A stretch of DNA of 64,000 bases, from NCBI GenBank assembly GCA_046156035.1, contig JBJXEW010000014.1:1-64000 (forward strand), written 5' to 3'. Shown piece after piece: positions 47,465 to 53,725 of the stretch (positions are counted from its first letter, which is position 1; every line of letters begins with the position of its first letter). Origin of the DNA: JAEUIX01 sp046156035. Its GTDB lineage: Bacteria; Planctomycetota; Phycisphaerae; Phycisphaerales; UBA1924. The notes beneath the pieces are model-generated. The model worked only from the letters and a program-made list of their open reading frames with translations, did not search any database and was not told the origin of the DNA. Made by a program: the position numbers and the translations under genes.

Positions 47465-47480
47465 TATACCTCAGGGTATA
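47465..47480. promoter_or_regulatory. Palindrome TATACC-TCAG-GGTATA upstream of hicA-like
   Basis: TATACC (47465-47470) and GGTATA (47475-47480) form a 6-bp inverted repeat with a 4-base centre in an unusually AT-rich patch, 85 bases before the HicA-like start. Such palindromes bind the antitoxin in TA operons, or the AT bases could be a -10 box. No experimental evidence; the site also lies upstream of the divergent helicase. Confidence 0.5.
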
Positions 47481-47564
47481 TTGCGTGTGCGAGCCTCCCC
47501 TCCGCCGCCCTCGCGCCCGCCGATCCTCTACCGCACCCTACGTTCTCAACCCGGAGATTCGCCC

Positions 47565-47750
47565 ATGCCCACGGTCCCGTTCGCCGAAGTGCTGGCATAC
47601 CTCGAAGCCCGCGGCTGGGTGCTCAAGCGCATCGACGCGCCGTACCGCGTCTTCCTCCGCAGCGTCTTCGAGTTGCCCATCCTGGTTGAGGTCCACGACA
47701 AGTCGGTGAAACGGGCGGACTTCGACCACATCAAGACGCTCGCAGATTAG
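47565..47750 (+). CDS. HicA-like protein, catalytic His missing
   Basis: 61 residues from ATG 47565 with CCGGAGATTC upstream. The pattern FAEVLAYLEARGWVLKRI...PILVEVHDKSVKRADFDHIK matches the HicA mRNA-interferase fold: a helix, G-W, and the V..HDKSVK..DF..I end. The position usually occupied by the catalytic GSH is IDAPYRVFLR here, with Tyr in place of His. The protein may be an inactive variant, an RNA-binding form or a different class. It is followed by a HicB-like gene 46 bases later. Confidence 0.75.
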   Translation: MPTVPFAEVLAYLEARGWVLKRIDAPYRVFLRSVFELPILVEVHDKSVKRADFDHIKTLAD

Positions 47751-47796
47751 CCCGATGCTCCCGCAGTGAGGCCGGCCCGAAACGGCCGGAACAACC

Positions 47797-48213
47797 ATGG
47801 CTTCGCGACACGCCCAGCCCCCTTCCAAGATCGACGCGCCGTTTGCAGGACCCGTGCTCAAACGCGCCCGCGCCCTGGCCGAGCACTACAGCGTGGTCGT
47901 CTCCTCCGTGCCCGGCGGCGGGGGGGGGTGGCTTGCCAAGTGTGTTGAACTGCCCTCCGCCTTCGCCACCGCCCCCACTTCCGACGAGGCCGTGAAGGCC
48001 GTGCGCCGCCCCCTCACCACGCTGCTCGCCACCATGCTCGAACTGGGCCGCCCGCTCCCCAGCCCCATGACTGCGGGCAAGCGCGACGCGCAGGTGAACG
48101 TCAAACTCACCCCCGAAGAGCGCCTCGTCGTCGAAGGTGCCGCCAAGAAGCAAGGCTTCAAGGGCCTCTCCGACTTCTTCCGCTTTGCCGCGCTCCATGT
48201 GGCACGGGCCTGA
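47797..48213 (+). CDS. HicB-like antitoxin
   Basis: 138 residues. HYSVVVSSVPGGGGGWLAKCVELPSAFATAPTSDEAV is the HicB N-terminal domain (RNase H-like inactive fold), and AVRRPLTTLLATMLELGRPL completes it. The C-terminal AQVNVKLTPEERLVVEGAAK and FKGLSDFFRFAALHVAR form a CopG/ribbon-helix-helix-like DNA-binding part. HicB neutralises HicA and represses the operon. Its stop is 3 bases from the convergent rsmG stop. The start could lie some codons further downstream. Confidence 0.85.
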   Translation: MASRHAQPPSKIDAPFAGPVLKRARALAEHYSVVVSSVPGGGGGWLAKCVELPSAFATAPTSDEAVKAVRRPLTTLLATMLELGRPLPSPMTAGKRDAQVNVKLTPEERLVVEGAAKKQGFKGLSDFFRFAALHVARA

Positions 48214-48216
48214 CGC

Positions 48217-49017
48217 CTACTTCGCGTCCTTCTTCACCACGCCCAGCGGCTTGCCCTTGGGCTCGCCGTCGCGGCGCGGATAGACGCCGGGTGTGGGCTT
48301 GTGCTTGCTCAGCACCACGATGCGGCCCGTCGGCGTCTGCACCGTCTGGTCGTGCGTTGCTCCAAGCAGAGCCAGACCCTTGGCGCACTCGGCCACTTCC
48401 TCATCCGCCTTGCCGCCCTTCACCGCCAGCACGATGCCGCCCATCTTCACGAGGGGGATGGTGAGTTCCGCCACCACCGCCAAGTGGCCCAGGGCGCGGG
48501 CCGTCGCCGCGTCGTACTGATCGCGGTGCGGCTTCTCCTGCCCCAGTCGCTCGGCTCGACCGTTGATGACGATCACATTCTCAAGCCCCAGGGCCGCCGC
48601 GGTCGCCCGCAGGTACGTGGCCTTCTTTCCGGTCGCGTCCACCAGCGTGAACCGCACATCGGGCATCACGATCGCCAGCGGCAGCGCGGGCAGGCCCCCG
48701 CCAGAGCCAATATCAATCACTCGCACCGGCCCCGCATCCGCCGCGCGATCCTCGTGCAGCGCGGCGATCAACGGCAGCAGCGTGAGCGCATCGAAGATGT
48801 GCTTCGTCCACGCCTCGTCCGGGTTCGTGATGGCCGTCAGGTTCGTGGTCTTGTTGGCTTCGAGCAGGTGGGCGAGGAAGAGTCCCAGCCGGTCCACATC
48901 GCCCGGCTCAAACTCCACACCCAGCGCGCTGGCCTGCTCCAGAAACTCGCGCGGCGGCGAAGGGGCCGCGAGCGCGGCCGCCGGTGGTGAAGGCTGTTCG
49001 AGCGGGTCCGGAGCCAT
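48217..49017 (-). CDS. rsmG: 16S rRNA (guanine-527-N7)-methyltransferase RsmG
   Basis: 266 residues from ATG 49017. RsmG methylates G527 of 16S rRNA with SAM. Diagnostic segments: LAHLLEANKTTNLTAITNPDE, KHIFDALTLLPL, the SAM loop VIDIGSGGGLPALPLAIVMP, FTLVDATGKKATYLRATAAA and YDAATARALGHLAVVAELTI. The N-terminal 30 residues are low-complexity Pro/Ala, an extension. No mnmG (gidA) or parA neighbour is here, although in many bacteria rsmG lies beside gidA. Confidence 0.95.
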   Translation of the reverse strand: MAPDPLEQPSPPAAALAAPSPPREFLEQASALGVEFEPGDVDRLGLFLAHLLEANKTTNLTAITNPDEAWTKHIFDALTLLPLIAALHEDRAADAGPVRVIDIGSGGGLPALPLAIVMPDVRFTLVDATGKKATYLRATAAALGLENVIVINGRAERLGQEKPHRDQYDAATARALGHLAVVAELTIPLVKMGGIVLAVKGGKADEEVAECAKGLALLGATHDQTVQTPTGRIVVLSKHKPTPGVYPRRDGEPKGKPLGVVKKDAK

Positions 49018-49085
49018 GGCGGCACCATAGCCCCCATCGCTGCGGCAGCGAACCACAATCCAGCGCACCCACCTAGTGTCTGGGC

Positions 49086-50237
49086 ATGAACACCAGCCGC
49101 GTGCTTCTCGCCTGCTTCGTGGCGGCTCTCACGCTTGTATTCCCGGTCATTGCGCGGGCCGGGCCGGGCGAACGCCGCGAAAAGCAACTCGATCTCGGGG
49201 GCGGCCAGACGCTCACCTATGAGATCGTGACCCCGGACGTGGTGCCCCGCGATGGTGTCTACCCGGCCCTGCTCGTGCTCCCGCCCGGCGCGCAAGATCC
49301 GCGCATGCTCCTGGCGGGCATGCAGGTGTTTGATCCCGAGTGCCGCGCCAGAGGCTGGGTGGTGGTCTCCCCGCGCGCTGTCGGCGGCAAACTCTTCTTC
49401 CAGGGTTCAGAGAAGCACCTCCCTGCGCTGCTTGCCGAGGTGCAGAAGACCGTCCGCGTCGAGGGCAACAAGTGGCACGTGGCCGGTGCTTCCAACGGCG
49501 GCATCTCCGCGTTCCGTTTCGCCTGCGACCGCCCCGACCTCGTCCGCTCAATCACCGTGCTGCCGGGCTACCCGCTCCCGGCGGACGAGCCCCGCCTGGG
49601 CGCGCTCAAGGGCATTCCCATCCGCATGTACGTGGGCTCAGATGATCGCGTCGAGTGGACCGACGCCGCCCGGGGCACGCTGGAGAAGGGCAAGGCTTTG
49701 GGCCTGGACATCACGCTTGATGTGCGGGCCGGGCAGGCGCATCGCATCGGGAATCTCGAGGGCAAGGAGGTGTTCGACATGCTGGAGAAACTGCGCGTGA
49801 GGCAGGGCACGCTCACCGAGGATCAGGCGGCCGTCGCCAGCGTGCTCGATGCGTTCCACCTCGCCGCGAGCGCGGCCAACGAAACCGCCTATTTCGCCCT
49901 CTTCGCCCCCGAAGGCGTCTTCATCGGCACCGATGCGAGCGAGCGCTGGACCGTGCCTGAGTTTCGTGCCTACGCCCAGCCCCACTTCTCCAAGGGCAAG
50001 GGATGGACGTACGTGCCCGGCGAGCGCCACGTGGATGTGAACCCGGAGAAGACCGTGGCGTGGTTTGACGAGGCTCTGGCCAGCGAGAAGTACGGCGCCT
50101 GCCGCGGCACGGGCGTGCTGCGCAAAGTCGGTGCCGACTGGCGCATCAGCCAGTATCACCTCACGGTGCCGGTGCCCAACGACCTGCTCCCGCGCGTGAG
50201 CGCGCTCATCAAGGCGGAAGAGCGCAAGAAAAAATGA
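49086..50237 (+). CDS. Secreted alpha/beta hydrolase with SnoaL-like C-terminal domain
   Basis: 383 residues. A signal peptide (VLLACFVAALTLVFPVIA) is followed by an esterase/feruloyl-type domain: TYEIVTPDVVPRDGVYPALL, LPPGAQDPRMLLAG, the nucleophile WHVAGASNGGISAFRFACDR, acid SDDRVEW and His RAGQAHRIGNLEG. From about 240, AVASVLDAFHLAASAANETA, PEGVFIGTDASERWTVPEF and GERHVDVNPEKTVAWFDEAL form a nuclear-transport-factor-2-like domain of the DUF4440/SnoaL type, often a carrier of small ligands. The fusion is rare. Substrate unknown. Convergent with the next gene, one base apart. Confidence 0.8.
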   Translation: MNTSRVLLACFVAALTLVFPVIARAGPGERREKQLDLGGGQTLTYEIVTPDVVPRDGVYPALLVLPPGAQDPRMLLAGMQVFDPECRARGWVVVSPRAVGGKLFFQGSEKHLPALLAEVQKTVRVEGNKWHVAGASNGGISAFRFACDRPDLVRSITVLPGYPLPADEPRLGALKGIPIRMYVGSDDRVEWTDAARGTLEKGKALGLDITLDVRAGQAHRIGNLEGKEVFDMLEKLRVRQGTLTEDQAAVASVLDAFHLAASAANETAYFALFAPEGVFIGTDASERWTVPEFRAYAQPHFSKGKGWTYVPGERHVDVNPEKTVAWFDEALASEKYGACRGTGVLRKVGADWRISQYHLTVPVPNDLLPRVSALIKAEERKKK

Positions 50238-50238
50238 T

Positions 50239-50451
50239 CTATTCGCACTCGCGCCGTGCGTGCGCCGCCACTTCGGCGAGGCGGCCGATGGCGTCCATGG
50301 CCTTGCGAACCTGGGCTTCGAGGGGGGCGATGTACTCGGCATCCCACTCGCTGCGTGCGGCGTCGCTCCACTGGGAGCGGGTGGCTTCGAGGCGCACGTG
50401 GAGCGCCTTGAGGGCATCCTTGAGGCGGGCTTGGCCGACGGAGGCGCTCAT
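50239..50451 (-). CDS. Small helical protein of the WXG100-like cluster
   Basis: 70 residues. Predicted to be nearly all helix: LKDALKALHVRLEATRSQWSDAARSEWDAEYIAPLEAQVRKAM. A W-x5-S-E-W... pattern and a central helix break suggest a two-helix hairpin, like WXG100-type proteins (SQWSDAAR...). It overlaps the stop of the next upstream gene by 4 bases (ATGA). Function unknown; see neighbours. Confidence 0.65.
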   Translation of the reverse strand: MSASVGQARLKDALKALHVRLEATRSQWSDAARSEWDAEYIAPLEAQVRKAMDAIGRLAEVAAHARRECE

Positions 50452-51020
50452 GGGCGGGGCTCCGTTGGGGGTGCGGAGCCCGGCCGTGCGCCCGGGCCTG
50501 CTTGGGCGGCCGCGGCAGGGGAAGGTGGCTCCTGGCTGGGCGGCGTGCTGATCGCCGCGTAGGCCTGCACGGCGCTCGCCATGCGGTCGAGCGATTGCAT
50601 GGCCATCGGCAGTGTGCGCGCCAGGCACTCGCTCAGGCCCTGCACCTGGCCCTTGTAGGTGGCGAGTTCCTTGTCGAGGGTTGCGCTCCAGCGGCGCACC
50701 GCGGCGCGCTTGTCGCCGGCTTCGGCCAGGCGGCCTTGCGCCCTGCTCACGGCCTTGCGCTCGTCCACCACCGAGGGGTTGTCGTGCATGGCGGTGAGTT
50801 CCTTTTTGAGGATGAGGGCCTTGGCGGCCTGCACGGCGTCGGAGCGGACGCGTTCTTCGCGTTGCCAGCGTTTGGCATCGTCGTGGCTCAGGCGGTCGAG
50901 TTGGCGGACGGCATCGGCGTCGCTCTCCATGATGGCGCGTGAGCATTCTTCGATGAACGTGGCGACGGCGGCCTTGGCGGCGCTGAGGGCCTCGATGGAG
51001 TTGAGATAGGCCTGGGCCAT
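50448..51020 (-). CDS. Helical (coiled-coil) protein of unknown function
   Basis: About 190 residues from ATG 51020; an ATG at 51044 lies inside a palindromic repeat and is less likely. The first 170 residues are a heptad-like helical rod (LNSIEALSAAKAAVATFIEE, QREERVRSDAVQAAKALILKK, KAVSRAQGRLAEAGDKRAAV and QGLSECLARTLPMAMQSLDR). The tail is Pro/Ala-rich. It overlaps the 50239-50451 gene and follows a gene of the WXG100 type, 75 bases away across a repeat. No family recognised. Confidence 0.65.
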   Translation of the reverse strand: MAQAYLNSIEALSAAKAAVATFIEECSRAIMESDADAVRQLDRLSHDDAKRWQREERVRSDAVQAAKALILKKELTAMHDNPSVVDERKAVSRAQGRLAEAGDKRAAVRRWSATLDKELATYKGQVQGLSECLARTLPMAMQSLDRMASAVQAYAAISTPPSQEPPSPAAAAQAGPGARPGSAPPTEPRP

Positions 51021-51030
51021 GGGTGCCTTG

Positions 51031-51090
51031 GGTGGGGCGGACATCCTGTCCGCCGTTGTGCCTTCGTGCCTTCTTCGTGCCTTGCTGCCG
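51031..51090. repeat. Palindromic repeat plus inverted GGCACGAA copies
   Basis: 51031-51054 is the inverted copy of the palindrome at 18471-18494. 51057-51090 reads GTGCCTTCGTGCCTTCTTCG-type, the reverse complement of the AAGGCACGAAGG family. Both lie between two genes of the WXG100-like cluster. Confidence 0.85.
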
Positions 51091-51095
51091 TCTTC

Positions 51096-51368
51096 CTACC
51101 TCTGCGACAGATACTCCTCGATCTTCTCGGCCTTCCGCAAGAGCACGGGCACGTGCTGCTCGGCCTGGTCGTTGAAGCGGGCGAGCACCTTCATGGTCTG
51201 CTCGAAGTGCTCCACGAACTTGGTGTGCTCCTGGTCGCGCCAGGTCTGGCCCAGCGAGGCGAGGCGGCCACCGAGCACCGCGGCCTGGGCCTGCACGTTC
51301 GTGTTGAAGCGCTTGAGGTCTTGCGCGAAGCGGCGCAGTTCGCCGGGGTCAACAACGGCTTTGGACAT
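51096..51368 (-). CDS. WXG100-like small helical protein
   Basis: 90 residues from ATG 51368, with GGAG upstream. The sequence ELRRFAQDLKRFNTNVQAQAAVLGGRLASLGQ-TWRDQEHTKFVEHFEQTMKVLARFNDQ has two amphipathic helices joined by a turn with W-x-D (TWRDQ) where ESAT-6/WXG100 proteins have W-x-G, and a C-terminal helix ending in EKIEEYLSQ. It could be an ESX/type VII secreted effector or a structural partner; no FtsK/SpoIIIE-type motor gene is in the window. It heads a cluster of three small helical genes downstream of rnc. Confidence 0.65.
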   Translation of the reverse strand: MSKAVVDPGELRRFAQDLKRFNTNVQAQAAVLGGRLASLGQTWRDQEHTKFVEHFEQTMKVLARFNDQAEQHVPVLLRKAEKIEEYLSQR

Positions 51369-51408
51369 GGTTGGTCGCTCCGTCGAAGGTCAAGACACTG
51401 CCGCCCGT

Positions 51409-52278
51409 CTACTTCTCGCCCGCGCCCGCCTTCTTCGATCCGTTGTCCGAGGCCTGGGGGTTCCCGTCGCCGGCGTCCTTCTGGCTCTTGCGTTCCACCA
51501 CGTGCACGCGCCCGGCCTCGTCCGCCGTCGTGACGCCCAGTTCGTAGAGCGCCAGGAGCGCGGCCTGCTGCTCGGCCTGCTTCTTGCTCTGGCCCCAACT
51601 GGAGGGGAATCGTCGCTCGCCGATCTGCACGCAGACGTGGAAGTGCTTGGCATGGTCCGGGCCCTTCTGCTCCATCACCACGTAACTGGGCACATCGGAC
51701 ATGAACTGCTGGGCGTGCTGCTGGAGGATGGACTTGAAGTTCTCCTGGTGTCCGCTGACAAAGGCCTTCTCGATGAGCGGCTCGATACGCGGCAGCAGGA
51801 ACGTGCGGACGACGTCGAGGCCGCCGTCAACGTACATGGCCGCGATGACGGACTCGAGCACCGCCGCGGCGAGCGAGGTGGGCAGTTGCTCGTGGATCCG
51901 CATGCCCTTGCCGATGGAGAGGAGGTCTGCCAAACCCAGTTCGCGGGTGATCTGCGCGCAGCAGGCGCGTGAGACCACGGTGGACTTGATCTTGGTCATC
52001 TCGCCTTCGAGCAGGTGGGGGTGGAGTTCGTAGATGCGCTGGCAGGCGATCAGGCCCAGCACGGCATCGCCCAGAAACTCCATGCGCTCGTTGGAGCGGA
52101 CACGCGACTCAGCCACGGAGGCGTGGGTGAGGGCCTGCTCCAGGAGTTTGGCGTCCTTGAAGCGGTACCCGATGTGGGCCTCGGCGAGTTGGCGTGTGGA
52201 TTCGGAGAGCATGTCGGGAGCGGCAGGCTCCGACGGCACCCGCTGGCGCGCCCGGACGTTCGGGCCAGCCAGCGACAT
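51409..52278 (-). CDS. rnc: Ribonuclease III
   Basis: 289 residues from ATG 52278; ATG 52212 (MLSEST) is the closest to the usual start. The catalytic signature NERMEFLGDAVLGLIACQRI is present with the acidic residues, followed by MTKIKSTVVSRACCAQITRE and SVIAAMYVDGGLDVVRTFLL. A dsRNA-binding domain follows (SILQQHAQQFMSDVPSYVVM, HVCVQIGERRFPSSWGQSKK). The N-terminal extension and Ala/Gly C-terminal tail (KSQKDAGDGNPQASDNGSKK) exceed E. coli RNase III. It processes rRNA and cleaves dsRNA. Confidence 0.95.
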   Translation of the reverse strand: MSLAGPNVRARQRVPSEPAAPDMLSESTRQLAEAHIGYRFKDAKLLEQALTHASVAESRVRSNERMEFLGDAVLGLIACQRIYELHPHLLEGEMTKIKSTVVSRACCAQITRELGLADLLSIGKGMRIHEQLPTSLAAAVLESVIAAMYVDGGLDVVRTFLLPRIEPLIEKAFVSGHQENFKSILQQHAQQFMSDVPSYVVMEQKGPDHAKHFHVCVQIGERRFPSSWGQSKKQAEQQAALLALYELGVTTADEAGRVHVVERKSQKDAGDGNPQASDNGSKKAGAGEK

Positions 52279-52411
52279 GTCGTCGGTTTCGGTGTATCGG
52301 CTCGCTGCGAAGCGAACTCTCACCGAACAGCAAGGGAATATACCCACCTCGATGGCGCTTTTCATTGGGGGAAGCGCGACCTATCGTCTCCGCCCCAAGG
52401 AAAGGCCTCAC

Positions 52412-52552
52412 ATGCACTATCCCCATCGAGTCAGCCGCGTGAAACGCAAGCGTTCCATCGGTTTCCGCGCCCGGATGCAGACCAAGGCCGGCCGCAAGAT
52501 CATGAACGCCAAGCGTCGTGTGGGCCGCTCGTTGAATGTTGCGGACAAGTAA
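52412..52552 (+). CDS. rpmH: Ribosomal protein bL34
   Basis: 46 residues, small and very basic. HYPHRVSRVKRKRSIGFRAR and QTKAGRKIMNAKRRVGRSLN match bL34 (K-RSxGFRxRMxTxxGRxVxxxRRxxGR). An AAGGAAAGG lies just upstream of ATG 52412. The usual neighbour rnpA is absent here; a PEP-CTERM gene is convergent. A bidirectional terminator follows. Confidence 0.97.
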   Translation: MHYPHRVSRVKRKRSIGFRARMQTKAGRKIMNAKRRVGRSLNVADK

Positions 52553-52622
52553 GCCGCGAGGGCCAACGCCGCAGCCGCCCGCGGCCCACCCGGGGCGGGC
52601 ACAACGTTACCGCAAAAACAAA

Positions 52623-52646
52623 CCCCGGGCTGCAGAGCGCCCGGGG
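52623..52646. terminator. Bidirectional terminator between rpmH and PEP-CTERM gene
   Basis: CCCCGGGC (52623-52630) pairs with GCCCGGGG (52639-52646). On the minus strand it is followed by TTTGTTTTTG, and on the + strand by TGTTGTATTT. Both genes end toward it. Confidence 0.85.
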
Positions 52647-52678
52647 CTGTTGTATTTGGCGAACATGAACCGGCCGGA

Positions 52679-53344
52679 TCAGCGGCGGCGGCGGGCCACC
52701 ACGCAACCCGCAAGGCCCAGGAGCGCGGCGGCGCTGGGAGCGGGGATCACCTCGATGATGCTGGCGTTGTCAAGCGCGGTGTGATAGAAGAACTGGTTGT
52801 CCACGTGGCCGTAGCGGAAGGTGTAGGTGCTGCCGGGGGCCACCAGGGCGGTGATATCCGCGGCATAGTTCGTGTACGGCGCGGACCCGACGTCAGCGAA
52901 GGTCGCCACGACTGCCCCCACGGCGTCAAGGATGTCCACGCGGGCCCACTGGGTCGCGCCGACGGTGTAGTCGAGCACGCCGGAGTTGAGCGGTGCAAAG
53001 CCCGACAAATCGCTGTGGAACATGTCAAACGACAGCAACACCGAGACCGCGCCCGGGCTGACGGTAAAGTCCTGGGAGAGCGAATAGGCACCCCCCCCGT
53101 TCTGGTCCACGGCCGCGTACCACTCGCCGGCCGCGGGGCCCGCTGCGGAACTGCCGGAAATGGGGAGGCCCGCGCCCGCCCCGAGGCTGGTGACAAAGAG
53201 CGCGCCGCTGCTGCCACCCTGGGTGAAGACGGTCCAACCCGCCAACGAACCGGCCTCGAAGCCGCCGTTCGTGAGAACCTCAGCACCCGACGCGCCGGAA
53301 ACCGCGGCCAACGAAGCCGCAACGACCGCACTGAAAATCTTCAT
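52679..53344 (-). CDS. PEP-CTERM secreted protein
   Basis: 221 residues from ATG 53344 with AGGAAGAGAG upstream. A signal peptide (SAVVAASLAAVSGASGA) leads into an N-terminal NGGFEAGSLAGWTVFTQGG, the 'NGxFExGxlxgW' start of planctomycete secreted beta-sandwich proteins. A galactose-binding-like domain continues to DNQFFYHTALDNASIIEVI. The C-terminus IPAPSAAALLGLAGCVVARR plus Arg residues is a PEP-CTERM anchor processed by an exosortase (not in the window). Probably surface-bound; its ligand is unknown. Confidence 0.88.
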   Translation of the reverse strand: MKIFSAVVAASLAAVSGASGAEVLTNGGFEAGSLAGWTVFTQGGSSGALFVTSLGAGAGLPISGSSAAGPAAGEWYAAVDQNGGGAYSLSQDFTVSPGAVSVLLSFDMFHSDLSGFAPLNSGVLDYTVGATQWARVDILDAVGAVVATFADVGSAPYTNYAADITALVAPGSTYTFRYGHVDNQFFYHTALDNASIIEVIPAPSAAALLGLAGCVVARRRR

Positions 53345-53725
53345 ATCTCTCTCTTCCTTCCATCTCTCTGCCAAGGCCGGTGTGCCCTACGGACACATGC
53401 CCCGACCGGGCACTATGTCAGGAATCTACACCTGCCTGTGCCTCGTGCCAGATTTTCTGCGGGAATCCTCCCCGATTCTCGGACAACGCGCGTGTTTTTT
53501 GGATCAATGGCCCGGGATTCCACACCAAATGGGGGGGATCGAATGGTTTTCCCGTGGAGCCGGCCCCGTCGCCCGCCACACATGCGGGGCAAACGCACCA
53601 CCACGGGCAGCGCTCACCCGTAAAACAAACAGGCCCTCGGGCTGCAAACCCGCGCGCCTGGCGTTTTCACGAGTGGGTCGCTCCGGCGACACGCCGGGTC
53701 GTGAGAAGTGCTGGCGCAACCGGCA
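53345..53725. other. Intergenic region between PEP-CTERM start and clpC end
   Basis: About 380 bases. It holds a likely clpC terminator (next entry) near 53621-53660. The part 53400-53560 is comparatively AT-rich and may contain the PEP-CTERM promoter, but I see no reliable box or RNA gene. Confidence 0.6.
53621..53660 (-). terminator. Probable clpC terminator
   Basis: CAGG/CCTG and CGGG/CCCG (53630-53660) form a stem with an internal loop and a CTGCAAA end loop; TTTGTTTTA follows on the minus strand. About 65 bases after the clpC stop. Confidence 0.5.

Noticed and set aside
47465..47480. Palindrome as a sigma70 -10 box
   Set aside because: No matching -35 hexamer at 16-18 bases; treated as a possible operator only.
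50448..51044. Start of the coiled-coil protein at ATG 51044
   Set aside because: That ATG lies inside the palindromic repeat at 51031-51054; the ATG at 51020 avoids it.
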